A stretch of DNA of 64,000 bases from Manihot esculenta (taxonomy: Eukaryota > Streptophyta > Magnoliopsida > Malpighiales > Euphorbiaceae): assembly GCF_001659605.2 (NCBI RefSeq), contig NC_035165.2:12954445-13018444 (forward strand). The letters run 5' to 3'. The translations under genes were made by a program, and so were the position numbers. The notes beneath the pieces are model-generated. The model was not told the DNA's origin. It did not search any database and saw only the letters and a list, made by a program, of their open reading frames with translations. Positions 24,540 through 39,000 of the stretch are shown piece by piece (the stretch's first letter is position 1; each line of letters starts with the position of its first letter).

Positions 24540-25215
24540 TTGCCGAAATCACGCAGCCACAGGCTTGTCAGTCTCTGTTTCCAACGACGAACAGGTGCTA
24601 TGAGAAAATCACCCCAACCAAACTTGATATCTTATTTCTTCAACCTCAGCCGCAAGTCACATAAAACCTCCACATGACCCAGTTTTCCACATAGATAGTA
24701 AAAAATAGTCAGCTTTTCGTATTGAAACTTCACAGTAAACACAGTATCATCATCACCAACAAACTTCTTCCGCCGTTTCAAAGGTTATTGAATGTCCAAA
24801 TAAACTTTAACTCTCATAAAGTCCGGCGACATAGTTTGTATCTCCTTCCAAAGAAGTAAGAATTGATTGTACAACCAAGGCCCTCTCCCCTATATCTTCA
24901 AAATCAACATTATTAAAAAACCGAAACAGATATCTTTTTACCCCTAATTCCATAATAGATATCCTTCTAAAGGATGGCATAAATCTGCCAAAGAGGTCTG
25001 CATATTCTGAAAATTGATTGGATTGTATGTGAGAAATATCCCCACCATACAGAAATCATAAGTGACGATTGGAATATCTCTGAAACTCTTAATAGGGACA
25101 ACAATATCTTCTTTTTCATCGATAGTCAATTGATGCAGATCGTCTTTCATGGGAAAAGGAAAGAAGAAGTTAGGTTTAAGAAAGAGAAAAAGGTGAGAAT
25201 ATCGAGTTATAAAAG
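24540..25215 (-). pseudogene. LINE ORF1 remnant with DUF4283 and zinc-knuckle (zf-CCHC_4) regions
   Basis: On the minus strand, about 24944-25200 encodes a DUF4283-like start: LTIDEKEDIVVPI, then YDFCMVGIFLT and NPINFQNMQTSLADL, matching the plant non-LTR retrotransposon pattern of an F-x-T motif before a conserved Pro-Ile-Asn-Phe. After stops and frameshifts, 24790 down to 24560 gives PLKRRKKF, then VKFQYEKL and CGKLGHVEVLCDL, i.e. the linker and CCHC knuckle, with Tyr where the first Cys is expected. No endonuclease or reverse transcriptase is seen downstream. It is non-functional. Confidence 0.7.
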
Positions 25216-25259
25216 GATCACAGAGAGAAATTTGCGTCAAAAGTCATAGTAACGAATAT

Positions 25260-26640
25260 TATAACTAATTTATATGAAATTCTTTTATATTTATTTTAGA
25301 AAATAGATATAAAAAATTCATAAATAAATTTTTTATATATTTACTTTAGACAACAAACATCTTTTGATATTTACTTTATATAATAAATATTCAAAAAATT
25401 CACATATAGAACATAGTTCAGCATTATTTAGGAAATATTCGATCAGTATCATGATCTCCTAGTTTTAATATATTACATATATATATATATATATTTAATA
25501 TTAAATTAAATAGAATATTAAATAGATTTAATATTTACTTTTTATTCTTTTATATTAAATTAAATGGAAATAGTAAATAATATAAAAAAAGAGAAAATCC
25601 CATTATTCTCCTTCCCTTTCCACATTTATATATATTATAAATATATATAATGAATGGCTAAATTTATTAGTTGTTTTAGTTTTTAACATTGTAAAAAGTA
25701 AATTATATTTAAACTTTATTTTTAATAAAAATATTTAGGAAAAATATAAACAAATATCAGTTGTTTATTTCAATATCTTATCAATTATTTATTTTAATAT
25801 ATTCAATTTATATCAAAATAATATATATGATATGAAACTATTAACAAATAACGATAATTTTTATATGTTCTCATAAATATTAATATAAAAATTACATCAT
25901 CATTTATAAATTTAATATAAATTAAATTACATACCATAAATAAAAAATAAATGAAATTATAAAATATTTTTTAATTAATAATAATATTTTATTTATTATA
26001 TAGCATTTCTTAACGGTGTTAAAAAATTTTCTCCTTACAAAATACTATTTTAATATAAATTAAATTATATATCTTAAAATAAAAATAAATAAAAATACAT
26101 AATAATTTTTTATACTTTCTCTAAAATATTTTTAAAATATAAGTTATTATATAATTTACAAACTAATAGTAAGTCTGGAGTAAGTTACCACTTCCCCTTC
26201 AAGTTTCTGACTGAATTTGCTTACATATGTTTCTCAATCATAAATTATCTACCGTATGGTAGTTCTGGAAAGAAGTGGTGATGGAAACCTTGGTCGTGTT
26301 ACTACCCAGTCTAGGGTTTTGACTGGCTTCATTTGTTTCAAGGAATAATTTAGAAAAGGCTAATAGTTAAATATAATTGATAATTAATGATTAATATTTA
26401 GATAATTTGTTATATTATTTTGAATTAATCTACATTTAGGCTAGAATGATATTGAGTTATAATAGTGATTCTAGAATTGAAACAACTGTAAAATCTTTAT
26501 TTTTTTTATAATTATTGTAAAATTATATCGAATTTCATTTCATTACAATAAATTCATCATAATTTTTCTATTTTTTATGTTTTTAATTGTTTTAAAAAAA
26601 TTGTCTCCATCCTTTCTTTCTTTATATTATATATAAAATT
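25260..26640. other. A+T-rich intergenic DNA, no gene seen
   Basis: Low-complexity A+T-rich sequence except a balanced patch near 26170-26345 in which I could not identify a coding exon or structured RNA. Confidence 0.5.
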
Positions 26641-27037
26641 TACTTAAAACTTGAGACCAAAAAAAAATTCATTAATTATCTTTGCTATTTCCTCAAGTCA
26701 TTCATTGCATTTCTAAGGCTGAAACGACAGCGGATGGGGAACGACGGGCAGGCCCATCACAAGGGATAGCTTCGGGTTTCGGTTATAGGCCCAGACCACT
26801 TCACCGCCACGCCATTGCTACTGCTGATGCTGAAGACATCAAACAGAAACTGGAAAGCACAGAACAGAAGTTGATAATTTACCAAAATCTATATAACACT
26901 AATTTCCATAAGTCCTTTCTCAGATCTATTGCATTTGCTCTCAAATGGCGCCTTGATTTCAAGTTGAAGCAAAACCAAGTATAAGCAAATCGAATACACA
27001 CTGAAGCTGAAGCGGAGAGATCCAAATTCACCAAAAA
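26641..27037 (+). promoter_or_regulatory. Promoter and 5' UTR of CASP (inferred)
   Basis: Directly upstream of the CASP ATG. The frame open from 26682 to 26984 ends before that ATG and has no recognisable domain, so it is treated as leader sequence. No TATA box was assigned. The A-rich AAAAAATGG around 27033-27041 is an acceptable plant start context. Confidence 0.4.
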
Positions 27038-30000
27038 ATGGAGGCTCCGCAAGGAGGAGACAAATCGAACCACCAGACCTCTTCTCCCATTCCTGTCGTC
27101 TCCAATTTTTGGAAAGGTAATTGATTCTCGACCAATGTATCTGGTTTAGTTCAGCTTCTTCTTTTAATTTTTTTTTAAAGGTGGAATCACAGTTTTTTTT
27201 ACCAGAAATTGGTTTAGCTGTTGATTTATTTACGCATTTCAATTTTAAACTTGTTGATTGTTAGTTCTATATTAAATGAATTCTGGTAGATTTTAGGTTT
27301 TGTATTCTGAAACGTTGATTATGTATTGGTTTAGTTTGGGATGTAGAGGTAGTAGTGGGTACGCATTTGAGCATTGATAACTGGGCCGTCATAGTGGTTT
27401 GAAGTGAGGTTTATCTGGTTAAAATTATAGCTTAAACCTTGCTTTTTTAAGTTTTTTATGTAAAGATTTCTTTTTTAGTTGATTGATAGACTGCTACTGC
27501 TACCTGGTGGAGTATTAGTTTATAGCCATCTACACTTTTTGCCAACCAGAAGCCATTGAATTTCATATGACTTGGAGATGATTCGTGTAATATATTGACA
27601 TTTTCACAAAAATAGCACTAGCTTGATACATACAACTGTCAAATAAGTAACATTTATTAAGAGAAGGTGAAAAAGGATGAGAATGCCAATAAAACTAGCT
27701 TTAGAGCAGTGAGAATATAAAGAGTATATCACAACAGGTCAATAGCATGAAATTGCATCAGAAATGACATTCCAGAACTATAGCCTATTGTTTCTGCTGA
27801 GTTTGTGTTAGTGTTATTAGGTGAGAGGCGAGGCGAGATCAGGTTCTTTTTGAAGTGAGGTGCCATGGTGTGAGTGAGTGAGTGAGTGTGTGTGTGTGTG
27901 TATATACACACTTTTTAAAATAAATAAAAAAAAATAAAAAATAAAAAGAAAAAGAAAAAGCGCTGTTGGATTTGTTGCACTAATATAAGAGTAGGAGAGA
28001 ATAAGAGGAGTGGAGTGTCTGTAGCATTCTAGCCGTAAAGGAAAGAAGACGATAAAGAAAAAAAACTGCTGATTTGCTGCAGCAGCATTGAGAAAAGAAG
28101 AAGATGAGAGAGAGAGAGAGAGAGAGAGAGGGAAAGAAGAAAAATAAAAGAGAAAAAGAGAGAGAAATGTACCTGAAATTTAGTTCTCCAGTGCTGATGT
28201 TGAAATAGACACTATGGTTAGAGTTTGATGTTTGAAAATACAAAAAAAAAAAAAAGATCTGACCGTTATTTCAAAGAGGCAACTCCTTGTCTTGCCAGGC
28301 AAAGAAAGGCGCCCACCTCTTTAGTTTCACCTTGCCTGGCACCTTGAACAATACACATCTGTGGCATAACGCTTGGGCTTTCTCCCTATTTTAAGGATAA
28401 TAGAAGCCAAGGTTGTTTTGGTATTTGCTGTAAATTTTATCATTCGGGTATGTTCTTTATTGCAGGATCAATTTTGTACCCCCACTTCTTGTTTCCATCA
28501 TTTCTTTTCCTTGCATATTATTGTATATAAAGATATATGATATGAAAATGAAATAAGAAAATGTCGGGTGCAATTAGAATGAAAATAATTGTGCTATAAA
28601 GGATGTGGACAGGACGTAAAATGAAGAAACCATGCGATTTCATCCAACTGTTCATTTGATTACTCAAACAGATCTTCTTTTGTTTTATTGTTTTATATAT
28701 TTTTTTATATTTCTTTTCATGACATGTTATATTGGTTGATCATAAGCTCATTTCATTTGGAAACTGAAAGATTTTATGGTAGTCAAAATCTCTTTTGTGC
28801 CTCATAAATAAAGCAGGAAAATATTGATGGAAGTTCTTTTTCTAAATTGTTCTATTTTTGTTTCAGAATTTGATTTGGAGAAGGAGAAAAGTGCATTGGA
28901 TGAACAAGGACTCAGGATAGCTGAAAATCAAGAAAACAGTTTGAAAAACCGACGGAAGCTTGCAGAGAGCACTAGAGGTTTGTTTATAGTTTACACCAAT
29001 AAATTAGGCAATCAATCTAAGGATTGACAGAAAAGTATAAAATTGATGATGGAAACAAGAAGATAATTGGAGTATCGTTGGAGAAATACTTTGTCAAATA
29101 TGTAATTGGGATGGGAATAATTCAGGAGGGCATGGCATTTCTTTCGTTCTGTTCTGTCTTTCTACTTTGAACTGGTGTTGGTGTTGCATCAATTTAGGTC
29201 TTACTTTGTTCTATGACAGATTTCAAAAAGGCCTCAGCTGAGGAAAAGTTAGGGTTGTTTAATTCTTTACTCAAGGGCTACCAAGAAGAAGTTGATAATC
29301 TTACCAAGAGAGCAAAATTTGGAGAAAATGCTTTTCTGAATATATATCAGAAGCTATATGAGGCTCCAGATCCTTATCCAGCTCTTGCATCAATAGCTGT
29401 AAGTATTACTGCACCATCCTATTCCATTTAGGTGTTTTATTGGTTTACCTTCCTCCATAATTTTTGAAGTTGTATACTTTTTTGCATTAAAGTATCTTTT
29501 ATGAATGAGTTTCTTCAATTTTGAAATGCAAGATTAATTCAATATAGTTAATTGGGTGTAGCTTACTAGCTTGTAATAGGGAAATCTGATTATCATTTCC
29601 TTAACAATGCAACAAGGTGGAGGTATTGGCATTTGGGTGATTGCCTAGTTGTGTTGAAGCTATCCAAATTTTATTAGTAGCTATTAGCTTTTGCTGTGTG
29701 CAAGTGGATCAAATAATTTTGATTTACTTCATCCCTTTGCATGCGATATGCTTAATAAATGCTGATTTCTCCTGAAAGTGGTGGAAATAATAAATGAATA
29801 GTTGGTGATGACAAAATGGATTGCACGGGAGAAAGTTGGCTAAATTTTAATCTGACTTCTTTTGACCTTGTTCATTCCTTGGGGGGAGGTACTCACATAT
29901 TCAGTTACACAAATAATATTTTGAAAATTCTGCTTCTCATTAAGGCGCCTAATCTCTAGTGATTCAATTAATTTTGATTAGCACGACACTCCATTAAATC

Positions 30001-33000
30001 TTAAAACTCAAGCTTAACTTTTAGCATTTCATGTAGTGTGTATCATTTGACATTGTCATGGAGTTCTGAAATTGTGTTATTTCCATGGTAGTTACTGTAA
30101 ATTATTGCCTGCATGATAATATTGTTGGTTTAGAACTTAAAGCATGATAAATCTTTTCTATAACAAGGACATAGATTGTATAAATCCCATGGAAATTGAC
30201 AAGTATTGTATTCTTGTTGATCTCCTTCCCAAACTGCTGTTATATGTGAGCTCATTATTTGTTATTCTACTACTTAACTGTTCAACATGCCATTTTTGGA
30301 AATAATACTCCTTATTAGCCTTCCCTTTTGTTAAAGTAGTTCCAATGTTCCATTGATATAACACGTGCTTTCTTCTATACAGGAGCAAGATCTGAAATTG
30401 TCTGAACTAGAATCTGAGAATCGGAAGATGAAAATTGAGCTTGAGGAGTTTAGGACAGAAGCAACTCACTTAAAGAATCAACAGGCAACAATAAGAAGAC
30501 TTGAAGAACGTAATCGCCAATTAGAGCAGCAGGTAAATTGTGGTCGTCGAAGACAATGCGCAATTGCCATGCAATAGTTGTTGTTGAGATACTTTCTGTA
30601 AATATCTTAGATTTATAGTGATTGTGTGCATACTTAGGTGCTTAGATTATGTGGTATGATTGGGATATGATTAGACTATAATTAGGGAATTGATTTATTT
30701 TATTTCTTATTGCATATTCGTATAAGTAGTATATATATTCCAATTGGCTTGACAAGCATCTTTCTCTCAAAGTCTCTGTTTCCCTCTCCTTTTTTATCAT
30801 TGTTTCGTGATACTAGAGCCAATAAACTTGACCTAGTTGTGAGTGGCAGATCTACCACCTTCATTTGGAGACTTTCTGGAAATCAGTTGGTCACACCATG
30901 GAACCCACTAGTTTTGTCGGCTTTTGATCGGCGACCCTATGAAGCACCGCCACCAGAAGCGGCTCCACGCGCCGCTCGCCATTTTTGACTCTGGTACATG
31001 CGCTAACACGTGAACAGTTCTCCAGCGACTTTTTCATGCCGGTGGCCCTTCCTCCAGTATCGCTAGAGACTGGCGACTCCAGCCCACTTGGTTCGGTCAC
31101 TCAGCTCTTCTTCACACACCCTTTGTGAACAGTAGCTTTGGATCTACTGTTCATGGTGACTTTTTCATGCGGGCGACCCTTCCTTCAGCATTGCCAGAGA
31201 TCAGCGACACCAGACCACTTGGTCCAGTCACCTGCCCAGCTCTTCTTCACACATCCTTTGGGAACAGTAACTTTGGATCTATTGTTTACGGTCAGAGATT
31301 CTTTTTTCTGCAGATTTAGTTCCTATGACCCAATCAAATAGAGTATGGCCACATTCCAAACCAGATTCAGTCATTCTAAATGAAGCAGAGCATAGAGAAT
31401 ATCTACAGTTCCGAACTACTCAGCAATATTCTTCTTCAAATATTGTTCATTTTGATAATTAATTCATTTGCTTATCTAACCAAATCTTTACCCATTGGTT
31501 TATGGATCATCGACTCTGGTGCTTATAATCATATCTCTGATAATCACTATCTTTTCTCTACTCTTATTTCACCTTCTGCACCATCTAAAGTCACATTAAC
31601 TAATAGTTCACAAGCTTAAGTTAAAGAGATAGGTAACATATGTCTCCTTCCTTCTATCACCTTGACTATTGTTTTATTCACTTCGAATGTCTATTCAATC
31701 TAATCTCTGTTAGCAAATTGACTAAAGATCTTAACTGTTCAGTCATCTTTACTGCTAAATATATGGTTGTACAGGACCGGGGTATTGGGAAGATGATTGG
31801 AGCAGGATTGAGTCACAAGCATTGTACTATTTTTCCACTTCTAACCCTCTAACTGCTTTTGTGTTTACTACTTTTGCTGAACTCATTCATAGTCGTTGGG
31901 GACATCCAAGCCTGAACAAATTACAAAAACTGGTTCTTAATCTCTCTTCTTCTTTAGAATGAGAGTTTTGTCAACTTGGGAAGCAAACTTGAGCTTCTTT
32001 TCCCAAGCGAGTCAATAACAGGGCCACTTCTATATTTGACATTATTCATTTAGATATTTGGAGTCCAAGTCAGATTAGTACAACTCTGAAATTTTAATAT
32101 TTTGTTACCTTTATTAATGATTATTCTCATTGCACTTGTCTTTTTCTAATGAAGAATCGTTTTGAGTTGTTCTTTATTTTTCAGAAATTTTATGTTGAAA
32201 TTCATAATCAATTTGGTGTTCGCATTTAAGATCTTATGAAGTGACAATGCAAGGGAATATTTGTCTTCCTCATTCACTCACTTATTGTCTACTCAGGTAT
32301 TATTCACTAGACTTGTTGTTCTTGTACCCCACAACAAAATGGGGTTGTCAAGCGAAAAAAATTGGCATTTGATTGAAACAACCCATACCTTTCTCCTACA
32401 TCACAATGTTCTGTTGTGTTTTTGGGGGAAACTGTCCTTACTGTCTGTTACTGGATTAACCGAATGCCTTCCTCTGTTTTGTAGCATTAAAGTCCTCATT
32501 CTGTTCTATTTCTCAACCAGAATTTCAATTAGTTGTCTCTGAGAAATTTTTGATGTATATGTTTTGTTTATGATCATACTCCTGACAAAGACAAACTCCA
32601 ACTCAAATCAGTTAAATGTATCTTTCTCGACTATTCACGGCTTTAAAAAGGTTACAAATACTATGATCCTACTACTACCAGGTATTTTGTGTCTGCAAAT
32701 GTCACCTTTTTTTAAATCTCTCCTTACTTTTATTCTATTCTAGCACACAAAACTTTTGTTTTTAGAGTTTTGCCTATACTTCTGACTCTTATTTCTCCTT
32801 TACCTCAAGTGTGTCCATCTCTCACTTCTACACCACCACTTCAGGTCTACATACGTTGGCCTCACCCATCTACTAATAACAATGATATTTTTCTCTCTGA
32901 TGACTCACCTACTCACCTCCCACTCCATTATCACCTAATTCGGTCATACCTTCAACAGCAACAACTACTCCTCTTACTCTTCGAAAAGGTATTTGCTCTT

Positions 33001-36000
33001 CTAGAAATCCTCATCCCATTTATAATTTTGTGAGTTACCATCATTTGTTTTCTTTTCTGTTATACTTTTGTTTCTACTGTGTTTGCTGTCTCTATACCTA
33101 AGACAGTTAGAGAAGCATTAGATAATCCTAGTTGGTGTAATACAATGGTTAAGGTGATGACTGCTCTTCATAACAATAAAACTTGGAAACTGGTATCTTT
33201 GTCACTTGGCAAGTCTACTGTTATTTGTCGATAGGTTTACATAGTTAAGATGGGACCTAATGGCAAAAATGATCACCTTAAAGCTTGCCTTGTAGCTAAA
33301 GATTACACACAGATTCTTAGACTTGATTATAGTGTCTCTCCAGTAGCCAAAATACCTTATATTTTGCCTCCTTATCTAATTGGCTGTAATTAATCACTGG
33401 GCCTTTCATCAATTGGTCATTAAAAATATCTTTCTTCATGGTGAGCTCACCGAAGAAGTTTATATGGGGCAACCTCTAGGGTTTGTTACTCAGGGAGATT
33501 CAGGCTTAGTATGTCGTCTTTGATGCTCTTTATATGGTCTAAAACAGTCTTCAAGAGTATGGTTTGGATGATTCAGCATTGTAGTTCAAAAGATTGGAAT
33601 GTCTTGAAATAAATCTAATCATTTCGTATTTTTTTGTCATAGTGGTGATAGATGCATTTGCTTAGTGGTCTATGTTGATGATATCGTCATTATAGGGAAT
33701 GATCATGATGAAATCTCTTAGGTTAAACAACATTTATTCAGTAATTTCCAAACTAAAGACCTAAGAAAATTGAAGTATTTCTTGGAGATTGAAGTGGCAC
33801 AGTCTAAAACAGGTATTGCGATTTCTCAATGGAAATATGCTTTGGATATATTGGAAGAAATAGGTATGTTAGACTGTAGACATGTGGACACATGGAATGG
33901 ATCCAAATGTCAAACTTGTTCCTGAATAGGAGGAGCCACTTAAAAATCCTGCTAGATACAGAAGATTAGTTGGCAAGCTCAACTATCTCTCTATCACGCA
34001 ACCAGATATTTCTTTTGCTGTAAGTGTGATTAGTCAATTTCTTCAAACCCCATACAGTAGTCACTGGGACGCAGTTATTCGCATTTTTAGATGTATCAAG
34101 GGAGCTCGAGGACAGGGTCTGCTCTATGAGGATAAGAGCCACTCACAAATTATTTGCTATTTTGATGCAGATTGAGCAGGTTTTCCTTTAGATAGACAAT
34201 CTACTTCAGGATATTGTATTATGATTGGAGGGAATTTTATATCTTGGAAAAGTAAAAAATAGGGTGTGGTTGTAAGATCAAGTGCAGAAGCAGAATATCG
34301 AGCTATGACTTTGGCAACATGCAAATTGGTTGAAGCAACTTCTTTAGGAATTGAAGTATGTCGATATTGGCCAAATGAAGCTGATATATGATAATCAAGT
34401 TGCTCTCCATATTGCATTAAATCCGGTTTTTCATGAGAGGACAAAGTATATAAAGGTGGATTGTCACTTTATTAGGTAAAAGATTGAGTTGGAATGTATT
34501 TTTACTAGTTTTGTCAACTCAAGTGATCAACTAGTCGATGTTTTCACAAAATCTCTTCGAGGTTCACAAATCGAGTATATTTGTAACAAGCTTGGAGCAT
34601 ATAATATGTACGCCCCAGCTTGAGGGAGTGTTGAGATACTTTCTGTAAATAGCCTAAATTTGTAGTGATTGTGTGCATAATTAGGTGCTTAAATATGATT
34701 TGGATATTATTAGGCTATAATTAGGAAATTGATTTATTTTATTTTCTATTATATATTCTTGTAAGTGGCATATATAACCCAATTGGATTGAGGAGAATTA
34801 TCAAACATCTTTCTCTCAAAGTCTCTGTTTCCCTCTCCTTTTCATCACTGTTTCAGTTGTTCTGCATTATGTAATCCTAAGATCAAGAGTTTAATGCTTC
34901 AACTTTTAATTCTTTGATTAACAATTGACAGAATTTTTGACAAATATCTTTAGCTAAAACGTGCTGTTTGTGCTTGGATATTCAATTTCTCTAATAGATG
35001 TGAATTATAGTTAGTGTGCCCATGGTTCAAATTGAGATGATAAAAATAGTTTATTACCAACTCTCTGATTTTCATTTCAGATGGAGGAAAAAGTGAAGGA
35101 AATTGTGGAGATGAAACAACGTAGTTTGGCTGAAGAGAACCAGAAAACACTAGAAGTTTTAAAAGAAAGGTATTGACTCAATGGTGCTGATGATATCTTA
35201 TGTTTCAGAAAAATGTGGGCCAGCTGCTTTTGGTTATAACACGAAAATTGGAAATGCACACAAACTATTAAAAACAGAGCATCCAGAATGGTTCTTGTTG
35301 TGTATTGTTGGCATTGGTGGCCTTTTGGACTTTTAATTTTACTTCTTTGTATAGAAACCCTAAAATCTGACCTTTTCTTATCAGAGAGCAATCTTTGCAA
35401 GATCAGTTACGACAAGCTAAAGAAAGTGTCACCAATATGCACAAATTGCATGAACTTGCACAAAGCCAATTGTTTGAAGTCCGCGCTCAGTCAGGTTGCT
35501 AATTCTTAGTGTGTATATCATGTCACAATCATGTTTCCTATATTTTATTACATCCTTAATGTTGTCAAAAGAAACTCAAGTTCAACAATTATCACTTATT
35601 TTGAAGGATAGCAAAGTGCATACAATTTCATCCAAATGTGTTAATATACTCCCAATTTTCTTATGCTTTTTTCTTGCATCTGTTTATGTTAAATATTAGA
35701 GGAAGAAAGGGCAGCAAAACAGTCAGAGTTCAATCTTTTGATGGATGAAGTGGAAAGGGCTCAAACTCGGCTTCTTAGCCTTGAGAGAGAAAAGGTCTGT
35801 TTTACTGTTGGTTGACTTGCTTGCATCTGATACTCTGATTCCCTCTCAATGTTTTTGCCCTCTTTTTTTGGCTTAGAATAGTTGCTGCTTCCTGCTCTTC
35901 TTCTTCTACTGTTAGTTTTTCATGTTAGATGCTCCCTTGATGCTGTTTAAGAATAACTCTGGTTGGTTGTAGGAACTTGCAGCCTTGCACCTTTGTTAGC

Positions 36001-39000
36001 ATACTGAATATGCTAGGAAGTAGGAAGAATGGTGTCATTAACTTTTCATTGTGGATAGTGGAATCGATGGTCTTCAAATGGACACTATCTTGTTATTCTT
36101 CCGCTGAAGTGTTTAAAACTTTATAAGCCAGGCTTATTTGTCTCAAATAGACAGTATCAACTTGTCTTAAAATCTGACAAACTTCAGTTGAAATTAAATA
36201 TTTTGAATTGGATTTGCTAAAAGAGGAAACTTAATGAATTAAACTGGTAAAAAACCAATCAGATTAACTTGTATTAACTGTTATTACACGTACAAAAAAA
36301 AAAACTTGTATTAACTGTTCATTTCGAAAAGTGCCTTGCAGTTTGGTTTATTGAATGTGATTGCTCCTAGAATTTATTACTTGTAGAATATTTATTTTGC
36401 TCGTCCCCCATACCCTTACCCCTACCTGTATGCTCATTGGGGCATTTCCTTTTTGCTCTCTTGTATGTTTTCTTTTTATATTAGTTGCATCCTAATATAG
36501 AACCTAGGAATAGTAGTGACTTAGCTATAATATAGAGAGGAAAAAGACTAGGAAAATACAGCGGTGGAAATTTTAATTGTTTAGCTCTTCTTAAAATAGG
36601 TCATGTTTTCACTTTCCTATAATGAGTGGCAAAGCTCATCTCATTTATGTGTGATGCTTCAAAGTTTAATTGAACATCTGCAGGGTGTCCTGCGTTCTCA
36701 ATTGCAATCAGCTAACGAAGAGATTGGAAATAAGAATAGGTGAGGTGCTCCATCACTATTTTTTGTACTACTGTTTCTACCTAAGCTACTGATGAATTTT
36801 GGGAAAATTTTGAATATTCTTGTATTTCACTCTTAATCTTTACAATTGGTTTGTGTGACTATTTATACATAAATAATTATATCTAAACAGGAAGCAAATA
36901 ATCAAATAATAATTGCAGAGATAATTAAGGATCCTAATCAAATCAAATCATATCCCTAGAATCAGTTAGGATCAGCAAATAAGTCAACACTCCCCCTCAA
37001 GTTGGTGCAAAGATGTCGCACATGCCCAACTTGCAAATCAGATTATGGTAGATCTTGTTGTTGAGCCCTTTAGTAAACACATCCGCAAGTTGCCCAGTAT
37101 AAGTCACATGAACTAGGTTCAAGACACCATATGTTAATTTTTCTTTAATAAAGTGCCGATCAATTTCAATGTGCTTCGTTCGGTCATGTTGGACTGGATT
37201 TTGTGCTATACTTATAGTAGCTTTATTGTCACAATACAAAATTATCTTGTTTCTCTCGAGTAATCTCAACTCCTCCAATAACTTCTGTAACCATAAGAGT
37301 TCACACACACCTTGGGTCATTGCTCTGTATTTTGCTTCAGTACTTGACCGAGCAACAACACTCTGTTTTTTGCTCCTCCAAGTGACAAGGTTCCCTCCCA
37401 CAACTGTGCAGTAGGCAGAGGTGGATCTCCTGTCATCGAGAGATCCTGCCCAATCTGCATCTGTAAAAGCTTCAACTCGGAGGTGACCATGTTTAGAGTA
37501 AAGAAGCCCTTTCCCTAGCGCAGACTTTAGGTATCTTAAGATGCGAAGTACAGCCAGCATATGAGTCTCGCGAGGGTCATGCATGAATTGACTGACTAAG
37601 CTAACAGTATAGGCTATATCCGGTCGAGTATGTGAGAGATAAATCAACCTTCCTACCAATCTCTGGTATCTTCCAATATCCACTGACTCACCAGTTCCTG
37701 CTTCCAGCTTGTGATTACTTTCAATGGGAGATTCTGCTGGTTTACACCCTATCATACCAGTTTCTTCCAACAGATCCAGAATGTACTTTCTTTGAGAGAT
37801 GAAAATTCCTTTTTCTGATCTAGCCACCTCGATACCTAGGAAATATTGCAGTTTTCCTAGATCTTTGATTTCAAATTCCTGAGCTAACAACCTCTTTAGT
37901 TGAGCCATTTCCTCTTTGTCATTGCCTGTCACCACTATATCATCAACATAAACAATAAGAAGGGTGATCTTACCCTTGCGATGTTTGATAAACAGAGTGT
38001 GATCAGCATTGCTTTGTTGGTAACCAAAGGACATCATGGCTCTGCTCAACTTGTCAAACCAAGCTCTAGGAGATTGTTTTAGCCCCATACAAAGCCATTT
38101 TTAACCTGCATTCCTTTCCTTGTGTCTTCTCATCAGCAAACCCGGGAGGAATTTTCATGAACACTTCTTCCTCTAAATCTCCATAGAGGAAAGCATTCTT
38201 CACATCAAACTGTTGCAAGACCCAGTCCAAGTTGGCTGCGCAGGATAACAGAACTCTGATTGAGTTCATTTTTTGCAACTGGGGCAAATGTCTCTTGATA
38301 ATCCACTCCATAGGTCTGGGTGAATCCTTTAGCAACCAATCTGGCCTTAAACCGTTCAATTGTGCCATTAGCTTTGTGTTTCACTGTGAACACCCATTTA
38401 CAGCCAACGAGTTTCTTCCCAAGTGGGAAAGTAACAAGCTCCCAAGTCTCATTTTTAGCCAATGCTTTTATATCTTCAATCATTGCTTTCTTCCATTTAG
38501 GATCTGCAAGAGCTTTCTTCCAATCCTGTGGAATAGACACAAGGGAAATAGACAAGGCAAAAGCTCTATAAAAAGGAGATAAGGATTCATAAGAAACAAA
38601 GTTAGAAATATGGTGTTTAATATAAGATCTGACCCCTTTTCTTTGTGCAATAGGTTTATCTAAGTCATTGAAGCATTCAAGAGTTGTGGGTAACTCACCA
38701 GAAGAAAGAGTTGTGGGTAACTCACCAGAATAAGATTCTTGACTGGGTAACTCACCAGGAGAAGATTCTTGACTCTGAGTAGACTGCATAATGGCTTCTT
38801 CTGCCTTGTCTCTCCTCGAATACCTTCTCAAATCTGGCTTGTCCAAACGACCAATTCTCTCTCCCTGATTGAATATCTCCCCTAAATTTTTTAGTTGAAC
38901 CATATCATTCATAATCACAGAATTCAGGATCACCTCTTCTTGCTCATTATTCTCCCCCTGAAGAGGTGAGTGGGTGATACTGGAGTAGAGTTCAGTTTCT

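Larger units (their letters stand above)
30577..34860 (+). mobile_element. Copia-1: complete but decayed Ty1/copia element in CASP intron 4 (sense)
   Basis: The element proper is 30582-34855, flanked by perfect GTTGT duplications (30577-30581 and 34856-34860). The 5' LTR is 30582-30807 and the 3' LTR 34629-34855; both start TGTTGAGATACTTTCTGTAA. The 3' LTR ends in CA, but the 5' LTR has drifted to CG. They differ at many sites, more than any other LTR pair here, so it is the oldest of the four. A degraded primer-binding site (TGATACTAGAGCC for TGGTATCAGAGCC) follows the 5' LTR, and a purine tract (TTGAGGGAG) precedes the 3' LTR. No gag is recognisable. It lies in the same orientation as CASP. 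Confidence 0.93.

Noticed and set aside
26682..26984. 100-codon frame just upstream of CASP
   Set aside because: It stops before the CASP ATG and has no domain; most likely 5' UTR sequence.
28824..29027. Frame starting at 28824 as a separate small gene
   Set aside because: Its core is exon 2 of CASP (28867-28977) with intron read-through on both sides.
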